This document shows positions 1 through 5,923 of a DNA stretch of 6,775 bases, one piece after another. The stretch comes from an uncultured bacterium. GTDB taxonomy: Bacteria > Desulfobacterota > Binatia > HRBIN30. The notes beneath the pieces are model-generated. The model was not told the DNA's origin and made no database searches. It was given only the letters and a program-made list of their open reading frames with translations. The translations under genes and the position numbers were made by a program. Location: NCBI GenBank assembly GCA_937975525.1, contig CALJUJ010000727.1, positions 1 to 6,775 on the forward strand. The letters run 5' to 3'. Every line of letters begins with the position of its first letter. Position 1 is the stretch's first letter.

Positions 1-683
1 CCAGGATGACGACGTTCCAGGGCGAAGCTTGCGCCCAGCTGGCCGAAGAGCTCGCGCGGCGCTTTCGTGCCCGTCGTCGGAGGCGAACACGCCGACTCGA
101 GCGAGGCATCATCGACCTCCGCCGTACCCTGCGGAGGGCCGCGGCTCAGGGAGGAATCGCCCTTCCCCCCACGTATCGTCGGCCGCGGCCTGCTCGGCCC
201 GAACTGCTGGTCCTGTGCGACTTCAGCCACTCGATCGCCCATGCAAGCGAGTTCCTGCTGTCTCTGATTCAGCCTTTGGAAGCGCATTTCCGCCGGGTGC
301 GTCGTTTCGCTTTCGTCGATACACCCGTGGAGGTCAGCCTGGAGCACGGACGCTTCGTTCCGCACGGTCGGCTCGAGCTGTTCGCCCGGGCCGACTTCGG
401 CGGCCTGTTGGTGCGACTCGAGACCTTTGCGCGCGCCGCTCTCGGCAGGAACACGATCCTCTTGGTTCTCGGAGATGCTCGCAACAATCGGCGCCCCCAC
501 CGCGCCGAACGGCTCTTGTCGCTACGCCGCCGCTTGCGGCGGATCGTCTGGCTCAACCCGGAAAGCCCTTCGTCGTGGAACACCGGTGACAGCTTCATGA
601 ACGCGTACCTGCCCGCCTGTGATCACGTTCTCGCCGCGGAAACCCCGGCAGAGCTACGGACCGCCCTGCGGCAAGCCTTCTAG
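1..683 (+). CDS. CoxE-like von Willebrand factor A (VWA) domain protein, 5' end outside window
   Basis: The frame is open to the left edge, so the gene probably starts upstream; the ATG at position 6 has no room for a visible ribosome site. Numbered from that Met, 225 residues are seen. After an Arg-rich stretch (about 18-65) the VWA fold begins with a hydrophobic strand and a metal-ion (MIDAS) motif D72-F-S74-H-S76. Further family marks are D130-F-G, LGDARNN at 155-161, WLNPE at 182-186 and the W-x-T-G-D-S segment at 191-196. These fit the C-terminal half of CoxE-family VWA proteins (usually near 400 residues), which commonly act with MoxR-type AAA+ ATPases in maturation or activation of metalloenzymes. 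That partner role is family knowledge; no ATPase gene is visible here. The residue before D130 is Ala, where MIDAS proteins usually carry Ser or Thr. No signal peptide is visible, so it is probably cytoplasmic. It ends 23 nt before the convergent riboflavin synthase stop. Confidence 0.82.
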   Translation, partial: RMTTFQGEACAQLAEELARRFRARRRRRTRRLERGIIDLRRTLRRAAAQGGIALPPTYRRPRPARPELLVLCDFSHSIAHASEFLLSLIQPLEAHFRRVRRFAFVDTPVEVSLEHGRFVPHGRLELFARADFGGLLVRLETFARAALGRNTILLVLGDARNNRRPHRAERLLSLRRRLRRIVWLNPESPSSWNTGDSFMNAYLPACDHVLAAETPAELRTALRQAF

Positions 684-706
684 GGAAGAGATCCGGCGTA
701 CGCGGG

Positions 707-1294
707 TCAAGAAGTCGCGCGATCGGCCAGCATGGCTTCGACGTAGCGCGCGACGATGTCGGTTTCGATGTTGACGCTGTCACCCGGCTGTTTCGCCAGG
801 AGCGTCGTGTGCGCTTGTGTATACTGCACCAGAGAAACGGCGAACGTGGAGTCAGTATTGTCGACGATGGTGAGGCTCGCGCCATCGATGGCCACCGGTC
901 CCTTGACGACCATGTAGCGCAGAAGCTCGGGGGGCGTTCGGAAGCGCGCGATGATCGCATCCCCTTCAGGAGTGAACGATTCGATCGCCGCCTGGCCTTC
1001 GACGACGCCACGAACGATGTGGCCGCTGAGACGGTCGGTAGGCCGCACCGAACGTTCGAGGTTGACGCGATCCCCGGAGTTCAGACCGCCCAAGTTCGAG
1101 CGGCGATATGTTTCCGGCATCACGTGGGCCGCAAACGCGTCGCCCTCGAGCTCGTTGACGGTCAGATCGACGCCGTTGATCGCGATCGAGTCGCCCAGCT
1201 TCGCATCCTCCAGGATCTTCGTTGCGCGGATGCGCAGCACACCCGCGTCTGCTTCGACCACTTGACCGACCTCTTCGATGATTCCGGTGAACAT
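707..1294 (-). CDS. ribE: Riboflavin synthase alpha subunit
   Basis: This 195-residue enzyme catalyses dismutation of two 6,7-dimethyl-8-ribityllumazine molecules to riboflavin and a pyrimidinedione, the last step of vitamin B2 synthesis, in the cytoplasm, classically as a trimer. It opens with the diagnostic MFTGIIEEVG and shows the two lumazine-binding repeats: domain 1 at about 1-90 (INGVDLTV, then PETYRRSNLG) and domain 2 at about 91-190 (GHIVRG, then AIDGASLTI, then VNIETD). Length is normal (about 195-215). Two positions differ from the E. coli enzyme: D43 stands where many family members have Cys in N-G-x-C-L-T-V, and V97 stands where E. coli has His102; the preceding His (H92) is kept. 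Start is the ATG at 1294, the only start that gives the family N-terminus; its ribosome site is weak (AGG about 9 nt upstream). It follows the BatE-type gene by 68 nt on the same strand, so co-transcription is likely. No other rib gene and no FMN riboswitch are seen. Confidence 0.95.
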   Translation of the reverse strand: MFTGIIEEVGQVVEADAGVLRIRATKILEDAKLGDSIAINGVDLTVNELEGDAFAAHVMPETYRRSNLGGLNSGDRVNLERSVRPTDRLSGHIVRGVVEGQAAIESFTPEGDAIIARFRTPPELLRYMVVKGPVAIDGASLTIVDNTDSTFAVSLVQYTQAHTTLLAKQPGDSVNIETDIVARYVEAMLADRATS

Positions 1295-1362
1295 TCGCTC
1301 GAACCTGCGCCGTCTCGGTCGTGTTTGTCGTAGGGAAACACCCCGGAGCTCGCTCTACACCT
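1295..1362 (-). other. Spacer between the BatE-type gene and ribE
   Basis: These 68 nt hold a 6-bp inverted repeat (GTGTTT at 1321-1326, AAACAC at 1336-1341, 9-nt loop). The spacer is too short for an FMN riboswitch (about 140 nt) and lacks its conserved boxes. No convincing promoter or terminator is seen, which favours read-through from the BatE-type gene into ribE. Confidence 0.5.
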
Positions 1363-2124
1363 TCACAAAGCTTCGATCGCAGCGGCTTCGATCCAGCCAC
1401 GACGCCCATCGCAACGAGCAACTTGCGCCCAACCCGGCCGCGTCTCCCCGCCCTCGAGCCGACTACCCTGCGGCGCCGCGAAGTGGGTCGTGCCGTCCTC
1501 GGCAGGTTCGAAGCGTACTGGCGCCGACCCTTCGGTCACGACAACGACCGTCGAGATCAGCTCGACCTGCACGGCGCGATAGCCCGCAGACCCGGCCACG
1601 AGCGCGGCCATGACGAAGCAAATCCCGGCGAGATAGGCGGACGGACGTCCGCGCGTTCCAGCGATACGCCGGAGGGCGAGCGTGGCGAGTGCGAGAGCCA
1701 GGAGGCAGCTTGCCACCATGCTCAGCTGCCAGGAGGGAAAGCTCGACGCGAACGGGAACAGCCAGTTCGCCCATAGCGGTGGCACGCACGCTTCGGCGCC
1801 GGTGAGGGAACGCGCGTACGTCAGGTTGGCGTCGAGGTCGGGATCACCCGGAATCCACCGCGATGCTCGCTCGTAGTTGAGAATGGCGCGGCCGACATCG
1901 CCGGTCTTGAAGTAGGCGTTGCCGAGGTTGAAGCGCAGATGGCCGCCATCGATACCAGCGGCGATGATCGACTCGTAGGCGGCGACCGCTTCCTCGAAGC
2001 GTCCGTCGGAGTAAGCAGCGTTGGCTTGAAAGAAAGCCGTCTGGGGTGCCCCGGCATTCGCCCCGGCACCGACCGCGGCCGCCGAAACCAATGCCAAGCA
2101 GGATATGCCGAGAAACAAGCGCAC
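1363..2124 (-). CDS. batE: BatE-type membrane protein: TPR repeats plus C-terminal SH3-like domain
   Basis: Read from the GTG at 2124, the protein has 253 residues. Order of parts: signal peptide (about 1-24, ending A-N-A), two tetratricopeptide repeats (about 28-60 and 62-95, with YSDGRFEEAVAAYESI and FNLGNAYFKTGDVGRAILNY), a membrane helix (about 132-151), a basic loop, a second membrane helix (about 163-182) and a bacterial SH3-like domain (about 194-251, with conserved G-W pairs). This is the layout of BatE, the last protein of the Bacteroides/Leptospira-type 'Bat' operon (MoxR ATPase, DUF58, VWA proteins BatA/B, BatC/D), linked to aerotolerance and envelope stress; its exact biochemical role is not established. 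No other bat gene is beside it: the upstream neighbour is a dockerin-type secreted protein, the downstream one ribE. The start is uncertain. TTG at 2160 would extend the frame by 12 residues and weaken the signal peptide; GTG 2124 puts Arg right before the hydrophobic core. Other TPR/SH3 proteins are possible. Confidence 0.78.
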   Translation of the reverse strand: MRLFLGISCLALVSAAAVGAGANAGAPQTAFFQANAAYSDGRFEEAVAAYESIIAAGIDGGHLRFNLGNAYFKTGDVGRAILNYERASRWIPGDPDLDANLTYARSLTGAEACVPPLWANWLFPFASSFPSWQLSMVASCLLALALATLALRRIAGTRGRPSAYLAGICFVMAALVAGSAGYRAVQVELISTVVVVTEGSAPVRFEPAEDGTTHFAAPQGSRLEGGETRPGWAQVARCDGRRGWIEAAAIEAL

Positions 2125-2153
2125 GACTCGCGACTCTAGCCGGAGTCGTGCGC
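2119..2153 (-). promoter_or_regulatory. 11-bp perfect inverted repeat covering the BatE start region
   Basis: Arms GCGCACGACTC at 2119-2129 and GAGTCGTGCGC at 2143-2153 are exact reverse complements with a 13-nt loop. On the minus strand the stem is followed at once by TTGTTTCT. It lies 27 nt after the stop of the dockerin-type gene and covers the GTG at 2124-2122. It could act as that gene's terminator, as an attenuator or start-site mask for the BatE gene, or as a protein operator. The sequence alone does not decide. Confidence 0.5.
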
Positions 2154-2160
2154 CTGTCAA
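2133..2160 (-). promoter_or_regulatory. Candidate sigma-70 promoter for the BatE-type gene
   Basis: On the minus strand a perfect TTGACA (2160-2155) is followed after 16 nt by TAGAGT (2138-2133), four of six matches to TATAAT. Transcription would begin near 2127-2125, just before the GTG at 2124, which would make the BatE message leaderless or nearly so. The -10-like box lies in the loop of the inverted repeat. The spacer is one base short of the 17-nt optimum. Confidence 0.4.
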
Positions 2161-2179
2161 TCTCGGCGCGATCCCTCCG

Positions 2180-3631
2180 TCACGGGCACCCGAGGCGGAA
2201 CGCGTTGGCCGCCTGGGTCACCTCGGCAATCGTCACCGTGCCGTTGCCATTGACGTCGGCCGCCGAGCAAGTTGCGACGGCCGCAACTCCGAGGAACAGG
2301 TTCGCCGAGGTCTGCACTTCGGCAATCGTCACCGTACCGTTGCCGTTGCAGTCGCTCGGGCACGGCGGCGCGGCCGACGTCGGCGTGGGAGTCGGCGTGG
2401 CCGGCGGCGGAGGCGTCGTCGAGGTGGCCGTCGGAGTCGGCGTGGCTGTCGGCTCGGGCGTCGGCGTCGCGCTCGGCGGCACGTCCGAGGTCGGCGTGGC
2501 CGTCGGGGTCGGCGGCTCGGGTACGTCGACCGATTCGGCTTCGAAGGCGAGGTAGAACCACCAGCCATCTTCGCCGCCCGGCCCCATGTCGCGGTCGTCC
2601 TGGGCCGTACCGTTGGGCGCCTGGCCGAACCCAGCGGGGGCGCAGCTGATGCGGCAGAGGGTGCGCGGGCAATCGTTGACCGTCAGGCACGTGATCCCCT
2701 GATTCGCCCCCTCCGTGCAGCGGCCTTCGACACACGCGGGCATGGGCGCATTGGGGTCGGGGGCGCATTGAATGTTGTTGCTGCAGGTCTCCCCGTGGTT
2801 GAGGCCACCGTCGCACTTGTCGGGGCCGGGCAACAGCTGCGTGAGGCTGCGGCTCGCACGAATCAAGCCGCCGCTGAGGTCGCCGAGGTCGAGCTTGATC
2901 GCGTCCGCGGCCTCTTCGGAGACGAAGCCGCGCGCCAGTCCGTTGATCAATCCCGTGGCGGGATCACCGTCGTAGCCGGCACCTAGTTGGAGGCTCCGGA
3001 GCGGGATGGTGATCACGAGGTCGGTCCCGAGCTCGAGCGTCAAGTCGATCTGTCCGGACACGCCGCACGGGCCGTCCGTGGGCCCGACGCCTGGCGTGTA
3101 GTTCCCTGCGTTCCCAGGCCCGGTGGTGCCCGGCAGGCCATCGATGCATACGGCACCCGCCCCACCGTTGCTGTAGGTCGTCATCGTTGCGTTCGAGAGC
3201 GCCCCGTCGCAGACGACCGAGTCGCCATTGCGGGTGCAACCTTCAGCCAAGCCGACTTGCAGCGTGCACGGGTTGCCGCCGCTCATGCATTCGGCCAACG
3301 ACCCGCCGGCGCCAGGCGTCTGGTCCAGCGGCTCGAACACCGTGACCAGGTTGAAGTCGCTGACGCAGGGCTCCGGCACTCCCTCTTCGACCGGTTCGCA
3401 CTCGTCGAGGAACTCTTGCACCAAGCCGTTGACGTTGATCGTCAGCAGCCCGGGGGGATTCGTGATGTCCGAGCACGACCCGGTGCCGAAGGCATCGATC
3501 ATGACGTGCGGATCGATGATCTGCAGCGAGCTCACGCGAAAGGCGCGCCGTTCTTGCGCTTCGGCAGACACGGACAGCGACAAAACGAACGTACCCACGA
3601 CGAAGGTCGACAGGGCCCTGGTCTTCGACAT
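2180..3631 (-). CDS. Secreted protein with Cys-rich modules, Pro/Thr linker and C-terminal dockerin-like domain
   Basis: The protein has 483 residues from the ATG at 3631, chosen because GGGAGG lies 6 nt upstream; in-frame TTG codons further up would swallow it. Parts in order: signal peptide (1-25, A-E-A then Q26); a beta-rich, Gly-rich body (about 28-265) with scattered Cys; two four-Cys mini-modules (C273, C283, C289, C300 and C305, C315, C321, C326); a segment with GGEDGWWFY near 352; a Pro/Thr/Ala linker (368-425), typical of glycosylated extracellular spacers; and a dockerin-like pair of calcium loops. The loops start at D427 and D459, each D-x-N-G-N-G-T-V-T-I-A-E, and their ligand positions (D1, N3, N5, E12) fit an EF-hand-type loop. 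In cellulosomes dockerins bind cohesins, but in most other bacteria the partner is unknown and none is visible here. No enzyme motif was found in the body. Function is unknown; a surface or matrix component is a guess from architecture. Confidence 0.85.
   Translation of the reverse strand: MSKTRALSTFVVGTFVLSLSVSAEAQERRAFRVSSLQIIDPHVMIDAFGTGSCSDITNPPGLLTINVNGLVQEFLDECEPVEEGVPEPCVSDFNLVTVFEPLDQTPGAGGSLAECMSGGNPCTLQVGLAEGCTRNGDSVVCDGALSNATMTTYSNGGAGAVCIDGLPGTTGPGNAGNYTPGVGPTDGPCGVSGQIDLTLELGTDLVITIPLRSLQLGAGYDGDPATGLINGLARGFVSEEAADAIKLDLGDLSGGLIRASRSLTQLLPGPDKCDGGLNHGETCSNNIQCAPDPNAPMPACVEGRCTEGANQGITCLTVNDCPRTLCRISCAPAGFGQAPNGTAQDDRDMGPGGEDGWWFYLAFEAESVDVPEPPTPTATPTSDVPPSATPTPEPTATPTPTATSTTPPPPATPTPTPTSAAPPCPSDCNGNGTVTIAEVQTSANLFLGVAAVATCSAADVNGNGTVTIAEVTQAANAFRLGCP
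2223..2344 (-). repeat. Paired 26-nt repeat encoding the two dockerin-like calcium loops
   Basis: Positions 2223-2248 and 2319-2344 are identical at 25 of 26 bases; the one difference is silent (GTG versus GTA on the plus strand, third codon position on the coding strand). Both encode N-G-T-V-T-I-A-E. The stretch between them, encoding the helix and linker of the first loop, is not repeated. Near identity at DNA level suggests a recent duplication or gene conversion of the loop-coding segment. Confidence 0.75.
2357..2530 (-). repeat. Low-complexity Pro/Thr linker-coding tract
   Basis: The stretch is a degenerate tandem array built from GTCGG and GGCGTGG-like units on the plus strand. It encodes residues 368-425 of the dockerin-type protein, almost entirely Pro, Thr and Ala with a few Ser, Glu and Asp. 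Tracts of this kind gain and lose units easily, so linker length may vary between strains, and assembly errors are possible here. Confidence 0.8.
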
Positions 3632-3637
3632 CAACAA

Positions 3638-3643
3638 CCTCCC
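3638..3643 (-). promoter_or_regulatory. Ribosome binding site of the dockerin-type gene
   Basis: GGGAGG on the minus strand, 6 nt before the ATG at 3631. It decides the start in favour of this ATG over the two TTG codons directly upstream (3634, 3637). Confidence 0.8.
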
Positions 3644-3660
3644 ATAGCTATCGGAGGCTC

Positions 3661-3691
3661 ATCCTTCGCACGCAACCAACATCGCCGTCAA
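3661..3691 (-). promoter_or_regulatory. Weak candidate promoter of the dockerin-type gene
   Basis: TTGACG (3691-3686, five of six to TTGACA) is followed after 19 nt by AAGGAT (3666-3661, three of six to TATAAT). Spacing is long and the -10 poor, but the site lies in the only free stretch between the upstream gene's terminator and this gene's ribosome site. The promoter proposed for the neighbouring 684-aa gene also has the -35 box TTGACG. Confidence 0.25.
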
Positions 3692-3721
3692 TCCGAGATT
3701 CGCCCTGCCATCAGAAATGCA

Positions 3722-3754
3722 GAAGGCCCCGGGGGGTGATCCCCCGGGGCCTTC
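3722..3754 (-). terminator. Intrinsic terminator of the 684-aa secreted-protein gene
   Basis: A 14-bp perfect stem (3722-3735 with 3741-3754), very GC-rich with a 5-nt loop, is followed on the minus strand by TGCATTTCTGA. It lies 44 nt past the stop at 3798. The T content after the stem is moderate, but the strength of the stem and its position make it the clearest terminator in the window. Confidence 0.75.
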
Positions 3755-3766
3755 GAAACCAGAGGC

Positions 3767-3785
3767 GCCTCCCCGTCGGAGAGGC
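3767..3785 (-). other. Second hairpin between stop codon and terminator
   Basis: Arms 3767-3774 and 3778-3785 pair over 8 bp (one G-T pair on the transcript) with a 3-nt loop. It stands 12 nt after the stop at 3798 and just before the main terminator stem, so it may protect the 3' end of the message or assist termination. No T-tract follows it. Confidence 0.45.
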
Positions 3786-3797
3786 TCACCTCGGTGC

Positions 3798-4496
3798 TCA
3801 GTTGTCGATCGAGCTGGCGCCGGTGATGATCGCCTCGGTCGCGGTGAACTGGAGGTTCAGCGACACGGACTCGCAAGCCGGACAGCCCGGGTTCGTTCCC
3901 TGCGCGTCGTTGGGATCGAGAGCGAGATCCGGAGGAATACCGCCGGAAACGACCAGCGCCAGATCCTGAGACGAGAACGGCACCGTATCGCTCAGCTGGC
4001 AGCTGCCGCCGCCACAGGTTGCGCTCGACACGCAGGGCTCGCCGTCGAACGTCCCACCGAAGCACTCGCTCGGCAGCGACGCGATCGCCGTGACGAGCAG
4101 CGCGTGGTTGACACCGCCCCCGAGCACGCCGGTGATCTCCGAAATGTCGCTGCCGTCGTGGGTCAGCGTCGCGTCGACCAGGACGTTCTGCGCGGTGACC
4201 GTGAAGGTATCGTCACCCAGAGGGATGTCGAGCGTGAAGTTGCTGCCGGGGCCGCCGCCGCTTGCGCTCGCGCTGGGCGTCGTGCCGGTGCCCGCGAGGG
4301 TGACGTCGAGCGCGATCAACGGATCCTCGGTGCAGGTGGTCCGCAGCCCGTCGGTGAACCCGTCGAGGTCCGCGATGTAGTTGCAGGGGTCGCTCGGGTT
4401 GCCCGGGTCGATGGGCGGATTGTTGGCATCGCCGACCGCGCAACCGGGCGTGGCGTCGAGCTCGCCGAGGAAGCCGGCGATCCTGACGTTGCCGTC
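3798..4496 (-). repeat. Duplicated segment, partner of 6077-6775
   Basis: This segment encodes residues 453-684 of the 684-aa protein and aligns without gaps to 6077-6775, an offset of 2279 bp. About 30 of 232 residues differ by eye. Similarity falls away just beyond the stop codons, so the visible repeat unit is bounded by the coding sequence at this end. Its other boundary lies outside the window. Confidence 0.85.
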
Positions 4497-5852
4497 GACG
4501 AGCTCCTCGAGCTGGAACATCACGTTGATGCTGCCCTCGTCGAGCTGCTCGGCGAGCAGCGGGTTGACGATGCCGGACAGGAGCGCGTTGCCGAGCTGGT
4601 TGTCGACGCCGAGCGCGGGGTTGCATCCCGACGGGGCGCACGTCGACAGGCCGTCGATGTTCACGCCGACGTCGAGCGGCGCGAACTGCAGCGAGGTCAC
4701 GTGCGCAACGAGGTCATTGAAGGCGAAGTTCTCGTAACCGCGGCAAGCGGTCGTGCAGAACATGTCTTCCTTGTTGATGTCGAGGCGGTGCTCGAACAGC
4801 TCGTCCTCGACGTAGGTGCCGATGACCGCGGAGTCCTTCTTGTCGAGCTTGGGCTCGACGCGGCAGGAACCATTGGGGCAGTCCACGTCCTTCTTGCAGG
4901 GAAGGTTGTCGTTGTCGCCGCCGTCACACGCCGCCTTGGCCGCCTTGGCGGCGTAGCAGAGAAGTCCGGCCTGCTGCTCGTTGCGAAGCTCGATGCCATC
5001 TCCCACGAGCTTCTTGTCGGTCGCCTGGCAGAACATCTTGAGCTTCGACAGCGCGAGAGCCTTCTCCGGGTCGCTGCCGTCGAAGATCGGCGTGACGCCG
5101 TCTTCGAAGCTGGCGAAGATACCGTCGGGGTTGGTCTCCTTCGGGAACTTGAGGTTCTTCACGCAAGATCCGCCGCCGCCGCAGGTAGAGCTGTCCTTGC
5201 ACGTCTCACCGTCATCGTCGCCGCCGACGCACGAAGACTTGGCCGGCTTGACGCTGTAGCACTTGAAGTGCTCCTTGCCGACGGGAGCGCCGGGAAAGCT
5301 GCCGGAATCCGCGTTCGAAGGAACGAGCGCCATGACTTCCTTGGCGAAGTCGACGCGCACGTCCACGTAGCGGTCGACGATGCGAACGCCGGTGTTCTGT
5401 GGATCCTTCTTGTCGAACTTCGGAATGCCGATGCAGACGCCCGCGCCCGCTTCGATGCAGGGCTCGTCCTTGCCTTCCTTACAGGGGATGGCGGCGTCGC
5501 CGCTGCACTGCCCCTTCTGCGACTTCACCTGGTACATGACGTAGCTGGTGTCGACGTCTTCGAAGGCGAACCCGTCGAGAGCCGCCGGGAGGCAGAGGTC
5601 CTTGACCTTCTTCATCTGCACCGTCGTGCTGACGCCGGGGACCGAGTTCGGATCGAGGTCCTGGGTGTTGTTCGGGTCGAGAATATCGTCCAACGCGGCG
5701 TACAGCTTCTTGGTCAGATCGGTCTTTCCGAACCGTGGCTGATCCTTGGTCTGCTTCGCCTTGTAGCACATGTAATGGTCGCGGACCGCGAGGGCCGGGC
5801 TGGCCACCAACGCGCACACGCCGACCGCAAGAACGGTGCGTAGCACTCTCAT
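3798..5852 (-). CDS. 684-aa secreted modular protein with four Cys-paired repeats and Cys-rich inserts
   Basis: I do not recognise a named family. The start is the ATG at 5852, with TAAGGAGG 4 nt upstream. A signal peptide (1-22, A-L-A then V23) marks export. The N-terminal half holds four repeat modules (about 26-95, 103-182, 194-282, 296-372) of the form 'C-Y-x-x-K-x-x-K ... [insert] ... K-F/L-x-K-x ... F-C'. The pairing cysteines are C29/C87, C198/C275 and C299/C366; module 2 has M106 and L176 instead. Modules 2-4 carry a Cys-rich insert right after the first motif (C116-C140, C208-C230, C309-C330). The C-terminal half (376-684) is beta-rich and Gly/Asp-rich, with a fourth Cys-rich unit at C597, C607, C613, C618 and further Cys. 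It has no membrane helix after the signal peptide and no catalytic motif I can name. The gene has its own promoter candidate and terminator. A close paralogue lies directly upstream in transcription direction. An extracellular binding or structural role is inference only. Confidence 0.85.
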   Translation of the reverse strand: MRVLRTVLAVGVCALVASPALAVRDHYMCYKAKQTKDQPRFGKTDLTKKLYAALDDILDPNNTQDLDPNSVPGVSTTVQMKKVKDLCLPAALDGFAFEDVDTSYVMYQVKSQKGQCSGDAAIPCKEGKDEPCIEAGAGVCIGIPKFDKKDPQNTGVRIVDRYVDVRVDFAKEVMALVPSNADSGSFPGAPVGKEHFKCYSVKPAKSSCVGGDDDGETCKDSSTCGGGGSCVKNLKFPKETNPDGIFASFEDGVTPIFDGSDPEKALALSKLKMFCQATDKKLVGDGIELRNEQQAGLLCYAAKAAKAACDGGDNDNLPCKKDVDCPNGSCRVEPKLDKKDSAVIGTYVEDELFEHRLDINKEDMFCTTACRGYENFAFNDLVAHVTSLQFAPLDVGVNIDGLSTCAPSGCNPALGVDNQLGNALLSGIVNPLLAEQLDEGSINVMFQLEELVDGNVRIAGFLGELDATPGCAVGDANNPPIDPGNPSDPCNYIADLDGFTDGLRTTCTEDPLIALDVTLAGTGTTPSASASGGGPGSNFTLDIPLGDDTFTVTAQNVLVDATLTHDGSDISEITGVLGGGVNHALLVTAIASLPSECFGGTFDGEPCVSSATCGGGSCQLSDTVPFSSQDLALVVSGGIPPDLALDPNDAQGTNPGCPACESVSLNLQFTATEAIITGASSIDN

Positions 5853-5856
5853 GTCG

Positions 5857-5864
5857 CCTCCTTA
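5857..5864 (-). promoter_or_regulatory. Full-length Shine-Dalgarno of the 684-aa gene
   Basis: TAAGGAGG on the minus strand is an uninterrupted 8-base match to the 16S rRNA tail, 4 nt before the ATG at 5852. It fixes the start and suggests strong translation. Confidence 0.85.
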
Positions 5865-5881
5865 AGACAGGCCGAATTGTC

Positions 5882-5900
5882 GCTCCGGAGCCACCGGAGC
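5882..5900 (-). promoter_or_regulatory. Hairpin in the 5' leader of the 684-aa gene
   Basis: Arms GCTCCGG (5882-5888) and CCGGAGC (5894-5900) pair perfectly with a 5-nt loop. It lies between the proposed transcription start (near 5917) and the ribosome site, leaving the latter free. It could stabilise the message or act as an operator; no known riboswitch pattern is seen. Confidence 0.35.
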
Positions 5901-5923
5901 TGCGGCCGTGTTTACGGAGGCAT

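Noticed and set aside
684..706. Bidirectional terminator between the convergent VWA and ribE genes
   Set aside because: The 23-nt gap holds only the short palindrome GCGTACGC with no loop and no T-tract, so there is no support for a terminator.
809..1333. Plus-strand open frame opposite ribE
   Set aside because: The minus strand encodes an unmistakable riboflavin synthase over the same bases.
1295..1362. Possible FMN riboswitch before ribE
   Set aside because: The spacer is 68 nt, about half the size of the element, and the conserved boxes are absent; only a 6-bp inverted repeat is present.
2357..2530. GTCGG-rich array as a possible CRISPR or DNA satellite
   Set aside because: Units are short and degenerate, without spacers, and stay in frame as a Pro/Thr linker of a coding sequence.
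2105..3739. Plus-strand open frames of 250-293 codons opposite the dockerin-type gene
   Set aside because: They are Arg/Gly-rich antisense shadows. The minus-strand frame encodes a signal peptide, Pro/Thr linker and calcium loops that cannot be chance.
3717..5843. A 708-codon open frame on the plus strand opposite the 684-aa gene
   Set aside because: It is in the codon-aligned antisense frame, which stays open whenever the real gene avoids TTA, CTA and TCA codons, as GC-rich genes do; the same antisense frame is also open across the paralogue. Its product is a monotonous Arg/Val/Glu/Ala-rich string with no domain or signal, while the minus strand has a signal peptide, a perfect ribosome site and a paralogue.
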